From: DASRWI01 sp035654655
GTDB lineage: Bacteria > Bacteroidota > Ignavibacteria > Ignavibacteriales > Ignavibacteriaceae
DNA: 64,000 nt
Reading direction: 5' to 3'
Assembly: GCA_035654655.1 (NCBI GenBank)
Contig: DASRWI010000041.1
Span: 37,988 to 101,987, forward strand
Of this stretch, positions 10,501 through 19,288 are shown piece after piece. The notes under the pieces were generated by a model that saw only the letters and a program-made list of their open reading frames with translations, had not been told where the DNA came from and searched no databases. A program made the position numbers and the translations under genes. Numbering within the stretch: position 1 is the stretch's first letter; every line of letters begins with the position of its first letter.

Positions 10501-10965
10501 GTATCCGTCATAATCATAAAGACCATCAGTAATAATATGAATTCTTTTTGTAGGGTCATTTGCGTTAGGAACTGAAGCACCTACAATGGGACAAAATTGG
10601 AAAATGTAAGGAAGGTTCTTCCAAACTAATCCGCCAATTTCTCTTATGCTTCTTGCAGGATAACCTCCTCCAATCCCACCATAATTATATATTTCAACTT
10701 TGATATTATTACCATTCATAAAATAGGATTTTTCTCCTTCAACAAATTCTTGTGTACCTGTTGTTTTGAATAATCCATTATCTAAATCGTTCTTATTAGG
10801 TAAATTTGGATTAACAATTTTTTGAGTACTATGACTCATTTTCCATTTCATATAATTTTCTACTGCATCTAATGCATTGCTTTTTTGTTGAGCTAATACA
10901 TCAAGATTAAATGCAGTAAAACAAAACAGTATTGTTAATAGAATATAAATATTTTTTTTGTGCAT
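7528..10965 (-). CDS. Large secreted protein with Ca-binding Asp-rich repeats and FlgD/T9SS-like C-terminus
   Basis: 1145 residues with a signal peptide ending LDVLAQQ. Residues of about 355-405 contain runs such as DDGIDNDGDGIIDE, like the aspartate loops of thrombospondin type-3 calcium-binding repeats. A fibronectin-III-like stretch follows (about 555-690). The end has VVPNPYVA, then a FlgD-like Ig fold with FSLSGELVQQL and a terminal KLIKFAIIK, which is a type IX sorting signal of the less typical kind. It lies between the TonB receptor (23 bp upstream) and the PorV-like gene. Catalytic motifs are not evident, so it is probably a surface binding protein. The ligand is unknown. Confidence 0.85.
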   Translation of the reverse strand: MHKKNIYILLTILFCFTAFNLDVLAQQKSNALDAVENYMKWKMSHSTQKIVNPNLPNKNDLDNGLFKTTGTQEFVEGEKSYFMNGNNIKVEIYNYGGIGGGYPARSIREIGGLVWKNLPYIFQFCPIVGASVPNANDPTKRIHIITDGLYDYDGYREQSPTGERWVWKPLPGYADENQPRIASNPDYDTDKDGKPDSWPRQWYNTTLGEYVWPGYLKQGENNADLEVYWAMDDRDNKEFPYYPYLNDTTKKGLGVQIDARALQWSNSLAANTIFFVYTITNKSDKDLDSVFFGIYGDPDVGGLDNKDDNGFFIPPYGEGIENIPVYARSMVYFWDPDMIGDRGLPLGYLGCKFLESPGNPDDGIDNDGDGIIDERQDDGIDNDNDWKVETDDVGIDGIANTGDFGEGDVVPTAGQRLSDGSPNPLAPGEPNFEYTDLDESDQIGLTSFNSWSWGEERIYNDESIWTRNTPRNFGDIQQSADINFVFGSGYISLKKGETKRISMAFLFGEDRNDMLTVASTVQDIYNKNYKFLKPPELPTLTAVPDDQKVTLYWDTKAEESVDPITGKDFEGYEILRSTTPTFEDALTITDGQGSHFLYEPLKDVNGIEAKWDLVNQWKGYHPVPFQGRGLQYYIGDNTGLRHTFVDSNNVINGQTYYYALIAFDHGDSTGFPPSETTKKISVDPITGKYRFDSNTLSVVPGPRASGYITPEIKNDNLLHQSGIGNGVVDFEIVNDLNIRDANYKLTFSDTVRTPDSTYKAKNYTVEILEPITEEFYLFDTKNTEISNHNIIIDENFSIKDALTGFEYTNGTDYDIDIQRGTIKRTAASTMPNAGKFVITYRYYPIYQSTATSSEDFNPVFDGIHLQVFNNPKLEFDTTSTQSRFTNGRQTPFTFVLSPIGAKKYMYPGDYIVTFASTNIDSAVKSTSGGKLIKIPVNYKVVETSTGIDRPIVTLLNEKTKNDSAFTRGDDIVFFVPGATGVVSDTLTWALTIGLPAVGDSLPLGDGDVLILKTKRPFYTNDVFTLATKAGKVSNDLASSRLDNIYVVPNPYVAVNDLEPANRLASQNRGERRIYFENLPQVCTIRIFSLSGELVQQLDHNENMDNAREYWNLLNKDGFSVSYGIYIAHIEAPGVGEKLIKFAIIK

Positions 10966-10988
10966 TTATTTTCTCCGATAAACTTCAA

Positions 10989-13712
10989 TTAAAAATCAAT
11001 AGACATACCAACTCTTACTTCTCTTGGAGGAAGATAGTAATTTGGTCGTACAAAGTATTCTGTTGCTGAATGTGCACCTGGAATTATACCGGCAAGCCTG
11101 TTAGTTTCCTGTGCATTACCTTTTGTTTCTTCAAGAGTATAAGTTGACCTACCCGTATCGTTATAAACGATTCTTTCATTAAGAGTATCAAACAAGTTGA
11201 ATATCTTTAAGAATAAGGTTAGATCGAATCCATAGAATGTGAAAGCTTTTTCAGCTAACAAATCTATTGTTGTCTGAGATGGTCTTCTTGAACTGTTAGA
11301 TTTCAAGAAAATTTGACTTGTTGTAATTTGCGGAGTATAAGGTAAACCTGTTCCTAATCTTCCTACAACTGTTACGTTCCAGTCCCTTGCACTGCCTACA
11401 GAAACAGTTCCGTTTAATGTATGAGTTTGATCCCATGCTAAAGAAACAGGAATTTTTTCTGATTGCCTGCCTGATGAAATATCAAGGAAGAATGCATCCG
11501 AATTTAAATCATTACCTTCTGCAACTTGATAAGTATAATCTAAAGTTGCTCCGAATAAATCATTTGGATTTCTTCTCTTTGTTAATGAGAATGTAATTCC
11601 TTTAATATTTCCATAATCTTTATTTACATAAGTAAAGTATGTAGTACTTGTATTAATTCTGATTTGTTGAGATGCTAACAAATCTCTTACGTCCTTGTAA
11701 AAACCTGTTACGTTGAATGCAAGGTCCTCAGCTAATTGCTGCTGCAAACCCATTTCATATGTAACTGTTTTTTCAGGATTAAGATTCGCATTACCAAAAG
11801 TTGGAGAACCGGAAATAGCTTCAAAATTTGGATTAGCATACAAATAACTAAATGGAGGTACCTGATAAAAATGTCCATAAGAAAAGTGAATAATTCCTCT
11901 ATCAGTAATAGGGAATGAAATACCAATTCTTGGACTTACACGATGTTTTATATCAGCATTAACTAAATTCTTTGAAGGATTGTTAATATCAGGACCATAA
12001 ACTGATTTTGAATTAAACAAATCATATCTGACACCAATATTTAATACAATACTTTCAAATTCCATTTTGTCCTGAATATATCCTGAAAGCTGAAGAGGTC
12101 TTCTTGTGTAAAGGTCGTGTGTAGAAGTATTAGCATCAAGAATAGTTGGAACAAGATAAAGTGTAGTATCTCTCAATATATCAAAGGTTTCAAAATTCAT
12201 TTCGTGAACTTTACCTTGCAAACCAAATTTAAGTTCGTGATTATTATCTAACTGACTTGTCAAATCCAGTTTTACTTCTGATGTATACGCTCTTTGATAA
12301 TATTGATTATTTGAAGTACCGCCTGATAAGAAAGTATAATTTGCAACTGTAGTATTTATCTTATGAGATGGCTGATATGCTGAATTAATATAATAATCGT
12401 TTACGTTCATACCTGGATGATAATCAACTGGATTTCCATTTGCATCCATCAAAGGGAATAAATATCTTTTATAATCATATATATTAAAAGAACCCTTTAA
12501 AGAATAGAATGTGTTTAATCCTATTGTATGCCTGAGTTCTAATGAATTTAATAAACCCCATTCGTGGCTCGTTGGAACTCCATCCGGGTTATATTTAAAG
12601 TCGTGATTGTAAGATTTATATTGACCTTTTGAATAAACAACATCGTAATTTATTTTAAGTTCCTGAAGTGGTTTAAATGTTAATTTACCTGTAGCATTTA
12701 AATCTTCACCGCCATTCATCGAAACAATTTTATTATCACCTGTTGAAGATATTCTAATATCATTTGGATTTGTCATGCTTTTCCAAACAGAATCATAAAT
12801 TGTATTCTGTCTCTTGCCGTATAAATATCCATTATCTTTATTGTATCTGGCACTTAAGAAGAATGTTGAATATTCTTCAAGAAAAGGAACTGGACCACTG
12901 AATGTACCTTCTGTAACTGAATTATTTATTGGGTTAACATCATCAATATTAAAAAAGATATTTTCGTGTGCGCTTAAATAATCACCGGTATAAAAAGATA
13001 AATATCCTTTATAACTTTGCGAACCTTCTTTAGTAATAGTATTAACAACTCCACTTAGTGCATTACCATATTCAGCATTGAAGGTACCGCTAACTACTGA
13101 TAATTCCTGAATTGCATTAGTTGAAATTGTAACAGTTCTTGAGTTATCAAAAGGATTGGAAACTGAAACTCCGTTGATTGTATAATCAACTTCAGTTGAA
13201 CGACCTCCTCTGATATGAAGTTCACCTCCAACACCTTTAATAATACCTGCCTGTAAAGATAGTATTTGGTCAATACTTTCAACTGGCAGACTTTCAATTG
13301 TTGAAACATCAACAACAGTTTTGGATGAGGTTAAATCTTTTCTGATTAAAGGATTAGTAGCTTGAATAACAACTGTTTCAAGATTTAAAGTTTCAGTATT
13401 TAATTGAATATCCAAAGAAGTGGTAAAATCAGAATTCACTTTAACATTCTGAATAATTTTCTTTTGATATCCAATACCTGAAACAATAACATTATACGAA
13501 CCAGGCTCTACATTACTTATAATATAGTTGCCATTTACATCAGTTGCTGCACCAAGCTTTGTTCCTTCGAGTACAACGTTAATACCGATAAGAGCTTCAC
13601 TTGTTGTCGCGTCTGTAACCTTTCCGGAGATTTTTCCTGTATTGCCGGCTAATACCGGTATCATAGAGGAAAACAAAATTAGTAACACAAGAGATAGTAT
13701 CTTTTTTATCAT
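10989..13712 (-). CDS. TonB-dependent receptor with carboxypeptidase-regulatory-like domain
   Basis: 907 residues. A signal peptide is followed by a CarboxypepD_reg-like domain (GKISGKVTDATTSEALIGIN, about 25-110). A plug domain follows with HIRGGRSTEVDYTING near 165-180, then a long beta-barrel ending REVRVGMSIDF with C-terminal Phe. It should be an outer-membrane active transporter energised by TonB. It resembles the SusC/OAR-type receptors, but no SusD partner is present. Instead the next two genes are a secreted protein and a PorV-like protein, so it may act in surface protein assembly or binding. Substrate cannot be read from sequence. Confidence 0.92.
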   Translation of the reverse strand: MIKKILSLVLLILFSSMIPVLAGNTGKISGKVTDATTSEALIGINVVLEGTKLGAATDVNGNYIISNVEPGSYNVIVSGIGYQKKIIQNVKVNSDFTTSLDIQLNTETLNLETVVIQATNPLIRKDLTSSKTVVDVSTIESLPVESIDQILSLQAGIIKGVGGELHIRGGRSTEVDYTINGVSVSNPFDNSRTVTISTNAIQELSVVSGTFNAEYGNALSGVVNTITKEGSQSYKGYLSFYTGDYLSAHENIFFNIDDVNPINNSVTEGTFSGPVPFLEEYSTFFLSARYNKDNGYLYGKRQNTIYDSVWKSMTNPNDIRISSTGDNKIVSMNGGEDLNATGKLTFKPLQELKINYDVVYSKGQYKSYNHDFKYNPDGVPTSHEWGLLNSLELRHTIGLNTFYSLKGSFNIYDYKRYLFPLMDANGNPVDYHPGMNVNDYYINSAYQPSHKINTTVANYTFLSGGTSNNQYYQRAYTSEVKLDLTSQLDNNHELKFGLQGKVHEMNFETFDILRDTTLYLVPTILDANTSTHDLYTRRPLQLSGYIQDKMEFESIVLNIGVRYDLFNSKSVYGPDINNPSKNLVNADIKHRVSPRIGISFPITDRGIIHFSYGHFYQVPPFSYLYANPNFEAISGSPTFGNANLNPEKTVTYEMGLQQQLAEDLAFNVTGFYKDVRDLLASQQIRINTSTTYFTYVNKDYGNIKGITFSLTKRRNPNDLFGATLDYTYQVAEGNDLNSDAFFLDISSGRQSEKIPVSLAWDQTHTLNGTVSVGSARDWNVTVVGRLGTGLPYTPQITTSQIFLKSNSSRRPSQTTIDLLAEKAFTFYGFDLTLFLKIFNLFDTLNERIVYNDTGRSTYTLEETKGNAQETNRLAGIIPGAHSATEYFVRPNYYLPPREVRVGMSIDF

Positions 13713-13840
13713 TGCCGCCTCATTATAACAAGAGATTTTTTTGATTGAAATAAATTATTTGCAGTAGAACAAAATTGAGTAGAGAAATTTCGAAAAGTAG
13801 AACTCATTTTTTACTTTCAGGAAAATAATAAAATAAATAT

Positions 13841-13871
13841 AAAAAAAAAGCCGGGAATTATATCCCGGCTT
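13841..13871 (-). terminator. Rho-independent terminator after the FG-GAP T9SS gene
   Basis: A GC-rich 9-bp stem (13848-13856 with 13863-13871, core GCCGGGA) is followed on the minus strand by nine T. It is 34 bp past the stop of the 13905 gene. Confidence 0.93.
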
Positions 13872-13904
13872 AAAATAATAATTTATTTTAAAAATAACAT
13901 CTTT

Positions 13905-15542
13905 TTATTTTAATAATGTCATTTTTTTTGATTCAGTAAAGTTACCAGCCTTTAATGTATAAATGTAAGTTCCGCTTGCTAAGTTCTTTGCAGTAACATT
14001 TACATTGTAAGTTCCAGCTTTTAATAACTGATTATCTATAACTGTACTAACTTCCTGACCTAAAGAGTTATAAATTCTCAAATCAACATTCATTTCTGTT
14101 TTTAATCCAAAAGCAATAGTTGTTGATGGATTAAATGGATTAGGATAATTTTGATTTAAGAAAAATTCATCTGGGATATTATTATTATCAGCTTTTACAT
14201 CGGTAACAACCGCACCTACAATAACAATTGGGAATGGTTTATCATCCGGGTCCCCTCTTGTATAACCTGATGAATATAGTACTTCAGGCAATGGGTCATT
14301 ATCAACATTACCAACACTAATTTCATCCAAATCTCCTCCAACTTCGAACCATAATGAATCAATACGGGTCAATTCATAACTATTAGGGTCAACAAGTGAA
14401 CCACCTTTAAAGCTTAAACGGAATACAGAGTTGTTTGGTGTATTTGGATTTCTTGTTCCAAAAACGAAATCAGGGAAACCATTACCATCAAGGTCACCAA
14501 CATCTCCGCCATTTAATCTGTTAGCACCTAATTCTTTTGTGCTTGCAACAGGGAATGGAACAAGTGAATCACCGGCTACCTGTAACACATAAATTTTTCC
14601 TGAATTGGTTGTATCGAGGTGCCATGGAGCCATAAATATTTCTTTGGTACCATCATTATTTATGTCTGCAACAGCTGTACCCTTAAATGAACCGCCGCCA
14701 GGAATAGATTGGATTGGTAAATCTGTAAAATTATTATTTTCATATTTTACTCTATATACATTACCATTTTGTCCAAAAACAAAAATTAAATTATTCACAA
14801 CAGCTACATCCCATTTAAGACCGGTACCTGCATATAAAGCATTGTTTTTACCTGAAGATTGAATTGTCCAGGTTTCTGAACCATTACCATCATTAGGTAT
14901 ATCGCTTACAGAAACAACAGCATAATGCAATCTGTAATCATAACCTGTTGGAGCAGGTGCTCTATCAACAAGAACTACTTCCTGCTTCATATCATTATTG
15001 AAATCAGTCATAACAAATTTGAAAGGTCTGATATTCTGTCCTACTGTATCAGTTAAAGTAGTTTTAGCGTTAGGCGTAAATCCACCGAATCCATCAGAAA
15101 CACCCATATTGTCTGAACCATCGCCAGCAGCTTCAAAAACGACAATACGAGCGGGATTAGGATTGGTAGTAGGATCAATAAAATTAACGGGTCCCCAAAT
15201 TATTTCTTTTCTTCCATCACCATCCATATCACCAACTGCTAAAGCTGGCCAGGTATTTTGTAATGGTATATCAAGAGATGCACCCCAAACACTATCATAG
15301 GATGTTCCATTATATTCGAACTTCCAAATTCTTGGGACCATCTCCTCATCCCTATCAATAACATTATTACCAACAGCATATATTTCCATCTTACCATCGT
15401 TATCTAAATCAACGCCGGAAACAATGTTACCATATCCGCCAGTATGACGTGAAGGAATTGAATCCTGCCTTAAGAACTGAGTTTGACCAATAGTGGAAAT
15501 GGTCAAGGCGAAGAAAATAAAGAACACGTAACACTTTTTCAT
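13905..15542 (-). CDS. T9SS cargo with FG-GAP/VCBS repeats
   Basis: 545 residues. A signal peptide ends in IGQT. Several FG-GAP/VCBS-type units bear DxDxDG calcium loops: GVDLDNDGKMEIY near 44, GDMDGDGRKEI near 105, DLDGNGFPDF near 350. They suggest an integrin-alpha-like beta-propeller. The linker NQNYPNPFNPSTTIAFG begins near 462 and the type A sorting domain ends ESKKMTLLK, so the protein should be secreted by the type IX system and anchored or released at the surface. No catalytic residues are evident. It is a single-gene unit with its own terminator. Confidence 0.92.
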   Translation of the reverse strand: MKKCYVFFIFFALTISTIGQTQFLRQDSIPSRHTGGYGNIVSGVDLDNDGKMEIYAVGNNVIDRDEEMVPRIWKFEYNGTSYDSVWGASLDIPLQNTWPALAVGDMDGDGRKEIIWGPVNFIDPTTNPNPARIVVFEAAGDGSDNMGVSDGFGGFTPNAKTTLTDTVGQNIRPFKFVMTDFNNDMKQEVVLVDRAPAPTGYDYRLHYAVVSVSDIPNDGNGSETWTIQSSGKNNALYAGTGLKWDVAVVNNLIFVFGQNGNVYRVKYENNNFTDLPIQSIPGGGSFKGTAVADINNDGTKEIFMAPWHLDTTNSGKIYVLQVAGDSLVPFPVASTKELGANRLNGGDVGDLDGNGFPDFVFGTRNPNTPNNSVFRLSFKGGSLVDPNSYELTRIDSLWFEVGGDLDEISVGNVDNDPLPEVLYSSGYTRGDPDDKPFPIVIVGAVVTDVKADNNNIPDEFFLNQNYPNPFNPSTTIAFGLKTEMNVDLRIYNSLGQEVSTVIDNQLLKAGTYNVNVTAKNLASGTYIYTLKAGNFTESKKMTLLK

Positions 15543-15671
15543 AGAGCCTCCTTTTAACTTTATAACAATTTAAGTTAACTTCTTTTTGAAAAAGAAAATA
15601 TAATTTTGATTTTTGTATTTAACAAACTTAGTTGATACAGAGCAACCTAAGTGTTTAAATGCAAACATAAC

Positions 15672-15701
15672 AAAAAAAAAGCCGGTTAAAAAAACCGGCT
15701 T
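15672..15701 (-). terminator. Rho-independent terminator after the TPR membrane gene
   Basis: A 9-bp stem with core AAGCCGGTT (15679-15687 with 15693-15701) and a five-base loop is followed on the minus strand by a run of nine T. It begins seven bases past the stop of the 15708 gene. Confidence 0.93.
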
Positions 15702-15707
15702 AAAAAA

Positions 15708-16397
15708 CTAATCTTCAAGTACTGTCAGATATCTGTCAACTTCGCGGGCTGCCATTGAGTTGGAATAATCTTTTTTCACCTTTTTGAAAATCTCTCTTGC
15801 TTCATCAAGATTGCCTGCTTCTTTATAGTAGATGCCTGCATTCAATAAATATTCAGCATTTAAAACATTTTCTTTAGAAATATTAGCTGCATCCATAAAT
15901 AGATTTGCTGCTTTTTCCCATTCTTTTTTATTAGCATAATATCCTGCTTGACCTGCTTTAGAAGTGGCTTTATAAATATCATTACTTCCTGAATAATCTT
16001 CATAAAACTTTAGAGCTTCATCAAACTTACCTAACATATTATAAGCATTTGCTAAATAAATTTTAGCAACTTCACCATATTCATAATGACCATATTCATC
16101 TACAATTTTCTTTAAACCTAATACCTTAGTTCCTTTTCTTCCTTCAATAGCTTCAAGATAGCTGCCTGCATCATATAAAGGAATAACTCTTGATAACTCT
16201 AAATTTGCTTTTTCATTCTGGTCATTTCTATAGTTTACATAGAAAATTATACCAACAACAACTACAGCTAAAATACCTGCATATAAGGCAATTTTCTGCT
16301 TGTTATTCTCAAAAAACTCAATGGATTTATAATAAGTAGTTACTAACTTATCTTCTTTAATTTCTTTTTTCGAAAGTTTTTTTCTTTTGCTTAACAT
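15708..16397 (-). CDS. Membrane-anchored TPR protein (YfgM-like architecture)
   Basis: 229 residues. A basic N-terminus (MLSKRKKLSKKEIKEDK) precedes one membrane helix at about 38-55 (IALYAGILAVVVVGIIFYV). The rest is periplasmic TPRs (about 95-225), including AKIYLANAYNMLGKFDEALK. The layout matches YfgM/TPR_21 proteins, which associate with the Sec translocon and periplasmic chaperones, or the BamD-like helpers. Which of these it is cannot be settled. It is monocistronic with a strong terminator. Confidence 0.83.
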   Translation of the reverse strand: MLSKRKKLSKKEIKEDKLVTTYYKSIEFFENNKQKIALYAGILAVVVVGIIFYVNYRNDQNEKANLELSRVIPLYDAGSYLEAIEGRKGTKVLGLKKIVDEYGHYEYGEVAKIYLANAYNMLGKFDEALKFYEDYSGSNDIYKATSKAGQAGYYANKKEWEKAANLFMDAANISKENVLNAEYLLNAGIYYKEAGNLDEAREIFKKVKKDYSNSMAAREVDRYLTVLED

Positions 16398-16643
16398 TTA
16401 TGTGGTTCCAATACTTCTAAAAAACTTAAAATAATTTTGTAATAATAACAATATTAAAACAAAATTAACAGACCTTTTTAAATATTTTTTCAAAAAAATA
16501 GTGACTGTTGAATATTTCAACTAAATATTGTATTTTTAACCATACATTTTAGTGTTTGTATTAATTATTTTTTGACATCGGTTAAAAATAGGCTCGGTTT
16601 GTATTTGTACTGTGTAATTATTCAACAAATATGAAGGTCTATC
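16398..16643. other. Gene-free divergent spacer
   Basis: Lies between the divergent TPR membrane gene and the small membrane-protein gene. I see a TTGACA at 16573 facing right but no convincing -10 at normal spacing. There is no hairpin or repeat of note. Confidence 0.5.
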
Positions 16644-17078
16644 ATGACTTTTCTAATGGTTTCTATTCTGGTCCTAATTATAAATTCATTTATCCTTATC
16701 AGGATAAATTGGATTAAAGATAATCCATCTTCTCCTTCAATATTCAAAAAAAATATTAATGAACCTCAATTCACCAAAGAAGAATCAAGAGCAAATGATT
16801 TAATTACCTGCGGTATAATTCAACTTTGTGTTTCTATAATATTCGGAACATTCTTCCTATTAATTTTTAAAGTAAATATTATTAAAAATTTTATTTCAGG
16901 CTTAACAAATTTTGATATTATAAATTTTTTAATGACGTTTAATTTAGCTTTATGGTTAATGGGAGTTGCTCTTACTATAACAGGCTTTGTAAATAGATTC
17001 AGATTAGAAAATTCTTATAACAAAGATTTAAAACTTTCTTTGATGAAATTAAGCTTCAGCGGGTTTTATAAGAAGTAA
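16644..17078 (+). CDS. Small integral membrane protein, unknown function
   Basis: 144 residues with three predicted membrane helices: about 2-19, 56-77 (CGIIQLCVSIIFGTFFLLIF) and 92-115. A charged loop rich in Lys, Glu and Pro separates the first two. I recognise no family. The start is the first ATG of the frame; there is an AAGG about ten bases upstream. It is a lone plus-strand gene, convergent with the tRNA and PHP genes. Confidence 0.65.
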   Translation: MTFLMVSILVLIINSFILIRINWIKDNPSSPSIFKKNINEPQFTKEESRANDLITCGIIQLCVSIIFGTFFLLIFKVNIIKNFISGLTNFDIINFLMTFNLALWLMGVALTITGFVNRFRLENSYNKDLKLSLMKLSFSGFYKK

Positions 17079-17085
17079 AAATTTG

Positions 17086-17159
17086 TGCGCCCAGCAGGAA
17101 TCGAACCTGCAACCTTCAGAACCGGAATCTGACATTCTATCCAGTTGAACTATGGGCGC
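17086..17159 (-). tRNA. tRNA-Arg (anticodon CCG)
   Basis: The minus strand folds into a 74-nt cloverleaf. The acceptor stem is GCGCCCA/TGGGCGC with discriminator A. The D arm is GTTC/GAAT and the anticodon stem TCAGA/TCTGA. The loop is TTCCGGT, giving anticodon CCG for codon CGG. The T arm is GCAGG/CCTGC with loop TTCGAAT. CCA is not encoded. The first tRNA base directly follows the stop codon of the upstream PHP gene, with no spacer. Confidence 0.96.
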
Positions 17160-18197
17160 TTAAAACATTCTTATATGATTAGAATATATCCAGGCTTTAC
17201 CATTCAAATATACTTCTATTCTATATACACCTGCAAGGTCAACTATAAATTCAGCTTCATTCTCTTCAATCATATCTATCAGCTTACCATTTCTTATCAA
17301 TCTTATTTCAGCAATAACTCCTTTTGGCAGTATTGTTTTTAAAGATGTTTTTCTTTTTGGTTTAATTGTACTCCCCATATGATAAACTTTATCCTGTTCA
17401 GCATAAAATAAAAATCCTGTTGAATCAGCAAGATAATCATTAGCAAAAAAACTTCTGCCATCTTTTAATGCAAGGTATATTTCTTTTTTTGCTTTATCAA
17501 TATTTTTATTCTTTTCAAGTTCTTTATCTAATAGTATGTGAGTTCTTATAGATTTAAATAAAACTTTGTAAGGAAAAATTTCAACTTCAAAAAATCCAAG
17601 AAGATTATATTTATGTGCATGTGCATCTACTCCGCCAATACCAACAACTTTTCTTTTTAAGTTTAATTCATCCCAAAGTTTCAAAGTAACTTCCTGAGGA
17701 GCAGTAACAGTTTTTAAGGGATGAAGAAATGCTTGATATTTATTCTGTTCTGTTAAGTTTTCCATCCACTCAGACATATGATTCCAAATTTCAATGCCTG
17801 TAAAATCTTCAGTGCCCCACTCAGTCCACGGGTATGGAGGATGCTCAGCCATATTATCCCTTTTTTCGTGAGGATGAGCTAAAAATCCAATGCCTCCCGC
17901 TTCCTTAACTTTTTTTACATAAGATTGTGCAGACATTCTTGTTGAATAAGTTTCATCAATTCCAAAAGCCAGGTAATGATTTTTATTTTCCTTATCATTT
18001 AGTTCACAGCCAATAAGGAGCAGAGTATTCCCATACCATTTTTCATATCCCTCTTTTAATGCACGAAGAGTATTGTGGTCAGTTAATATGATAAAATCAA
18101 GTTCAACTTCATCAGCAAACCTTGCAATTTCATCCGGAGTTCCTGAACCATCAGAATACAGGGAATGTATATGTAATGCTCCTTTATATTCAAACAT
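17160..18197 (-). CDS. PHP-domain phosphoesterase
   Basis: 345 residues. The PHP metal sites are visible as HIHSLYSDGSG (about 10-20) and ILTDHNTL (about 37-44). FLAHPHEKRD and GVDAHAHKY follow at about 128 and 214. The family includes histidinol phosphatase-like and nucleotide/RNA phosphoesterases of the YciV type. The C-terminal ~100 residues look like a beta domain. The substrate cannot be named. It follows the asparaginase gene by five bases and ends exactly where tRNA-Arg begins, so all three are probably on one transcript. Confidence 0.88.
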   Translation of the reverse strand: MFEYKGALHIHSLYSDGSGTPDEIARFADEVELDFIILTDHNTLRALKEGYEKWYGNTLLLIGCELNDKENKNHYLAFGIDETYSTRMSAQSYVKKVKEAGGIGFLAHPHEKRDNMAEHPPYPWTEWGTEDFTGIEIWNHMSEWMENLTEQNKYQAFLHPLKTVTAPQEVTLKLWDELNLKRKVVGIGGVDAHAHKYNLLGFFEVEIFPYKVLFKSIRTHILLDKELEKNKNIDKAKKEIYLALKDGRSFFANDYLADSTGFLFYAEQDKVYHMGSTIKPKRKTSLKTILPKGVIAEIRLIRNGKLIDMIEENEAEFIVDLAGVYRIEVYLNGKAWIYSNHIRMF

Positions 18198-18202
18198 TAA
18201 AT

Positions 18203-19177
18203 TTATTCTTCAAAATATTTTCTAATTTCATCAATCTTATCTGTAACGCCTAATATAAGCATTAACTTTATTCTTGCTTTTGGACCATTAAGATACTCAG
18301 AAAAAATAACACCTAACTTGTGCAGCCACTTCCCTGCTCCAGGGTAGCTATAAATATCAAGAGTTTCACCTGCAGGACATCTTGAAACTAAAACCACAGG
18401 AATACCTTTTTCAACTGCATACTTTATTCCCTCAAATGCTGTAGGAGGTACATTCCCAACACCAAGAGCTTCAACGATAATCCCATCAGCTTTTGAATCA
18501 GCAGAGAACTTAAAAAACTTTTCATTCATTCCTGCATATACAGAAAGAAGGTCAACATTAGTATTTACTTTATCGGTCTTAATGTATTCAAGTTTTCTTG
18601 GAAGACGATTTAATACAACTCTTCCATTCTGCACAAAACCCAAAGAACCAAAATCAAAACTTGTGAAAGTATCAACCTCATCTGTAAAAGCTTTTGTTAC
18701 TTCACTTGCTGCATTTATTTCTCCATTCATACAAACAAGAACTCCAAGGTTCCTGCTGTTATCATTTAAGCAAATATACATAGCATCAAGTAAGTTTCTC
18801 GGACCATCCCAGTCAGGTTCTGAGCTGTTCCTCATAGAGCCAATTACAACAATAGGTATTTCTGTTTTGATGGTTAAATCAAGTAGATAAGCAGTTTCTT
18901 CCAGAGTGTCCGTACCATGAGTAACAATAACGCCTTTATAGGTATCCTGAGCAATAAGTTCCTGTATTTTCAAGGATAATTTCAGCATCAACTCAGGAGT
19001 CATATGCGGTCCGGGGAACATTCCGAAATCATACGTAGTAACATCAGCAAGATTTTTAGCACCGGGAATTTTATCCATCAATTCAGAGCCGGAATACCTT
19101 GGTATTGCTCCACCGGTTTGATTATCAATCATCATTGAAAAAGTTCCCCCGGTAAATACTATAAGAATTTTGTCCAT
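18203..19177 (-). CDS. L-asparaginase family amidohydrolase
   Basis: 324 residues. The two catalytic threonine motifs are present: FTGGTFSM (about 8-15) and VTHGTDTLEETAYLLD (about 85-100). These mark the bacterial type I/II asparaginase/glutaminase family, which hydrolyses asparagine to aspartate and ammonia. There is no signal peptide, so it is probably a cytoplasmic (type I-like) enzyme. Specificity between Asn and Gln is not decidable by eye. It is the first gene of the asparaginase-PHP-tRNA unit. Confidence 0.93.
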   Translation of the reverse strand: MDKILIVFTGGTFSMMIDNQTGGAIPRYSGSELMDKIPGAKNLADVTTYDFGMFPGPHMTPELMLKLSLKIQELIAQDTYKGVIVTHGTDTLEETAYLLDLTIKTEIPIVVIGSMRNSSEPDWDGPRNLLDAMYICLNDNSRNLGVLVCMNGEINAASEVTKAFTDEVDTFTSFDFGSLGFVQNGRVVLNRLPRKLEYIKTDKVNTNVDLLSVYAGMNEKFFKFSADSKADGIIVEALGVGNVPPTAFEGIKYAVEKGIPVVLVSRCPAGETLDIYSYPGAGKWLHKLGVIFSEYLNGPKARIKLMLILGVTDKIDEIRKYFEE

Positions 19178-19288
19178 TTTTTGAAACTATTTTTTATTTA
19201 GATTATCAATTTACAATAATATTTTTATGATGTAATAAGTAAAATATTTAATTTTACATTATAAAAAAACTACTTTATAGGAGAATTT

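Noticed and set aside
16573..16620. TTGACA upstream of the 16644 membrane-protein gene as a sigma-70 promoter
   Set aside because: No -10 box at 16-18 bp; the only TA-rich candidate is at over 20 bp.
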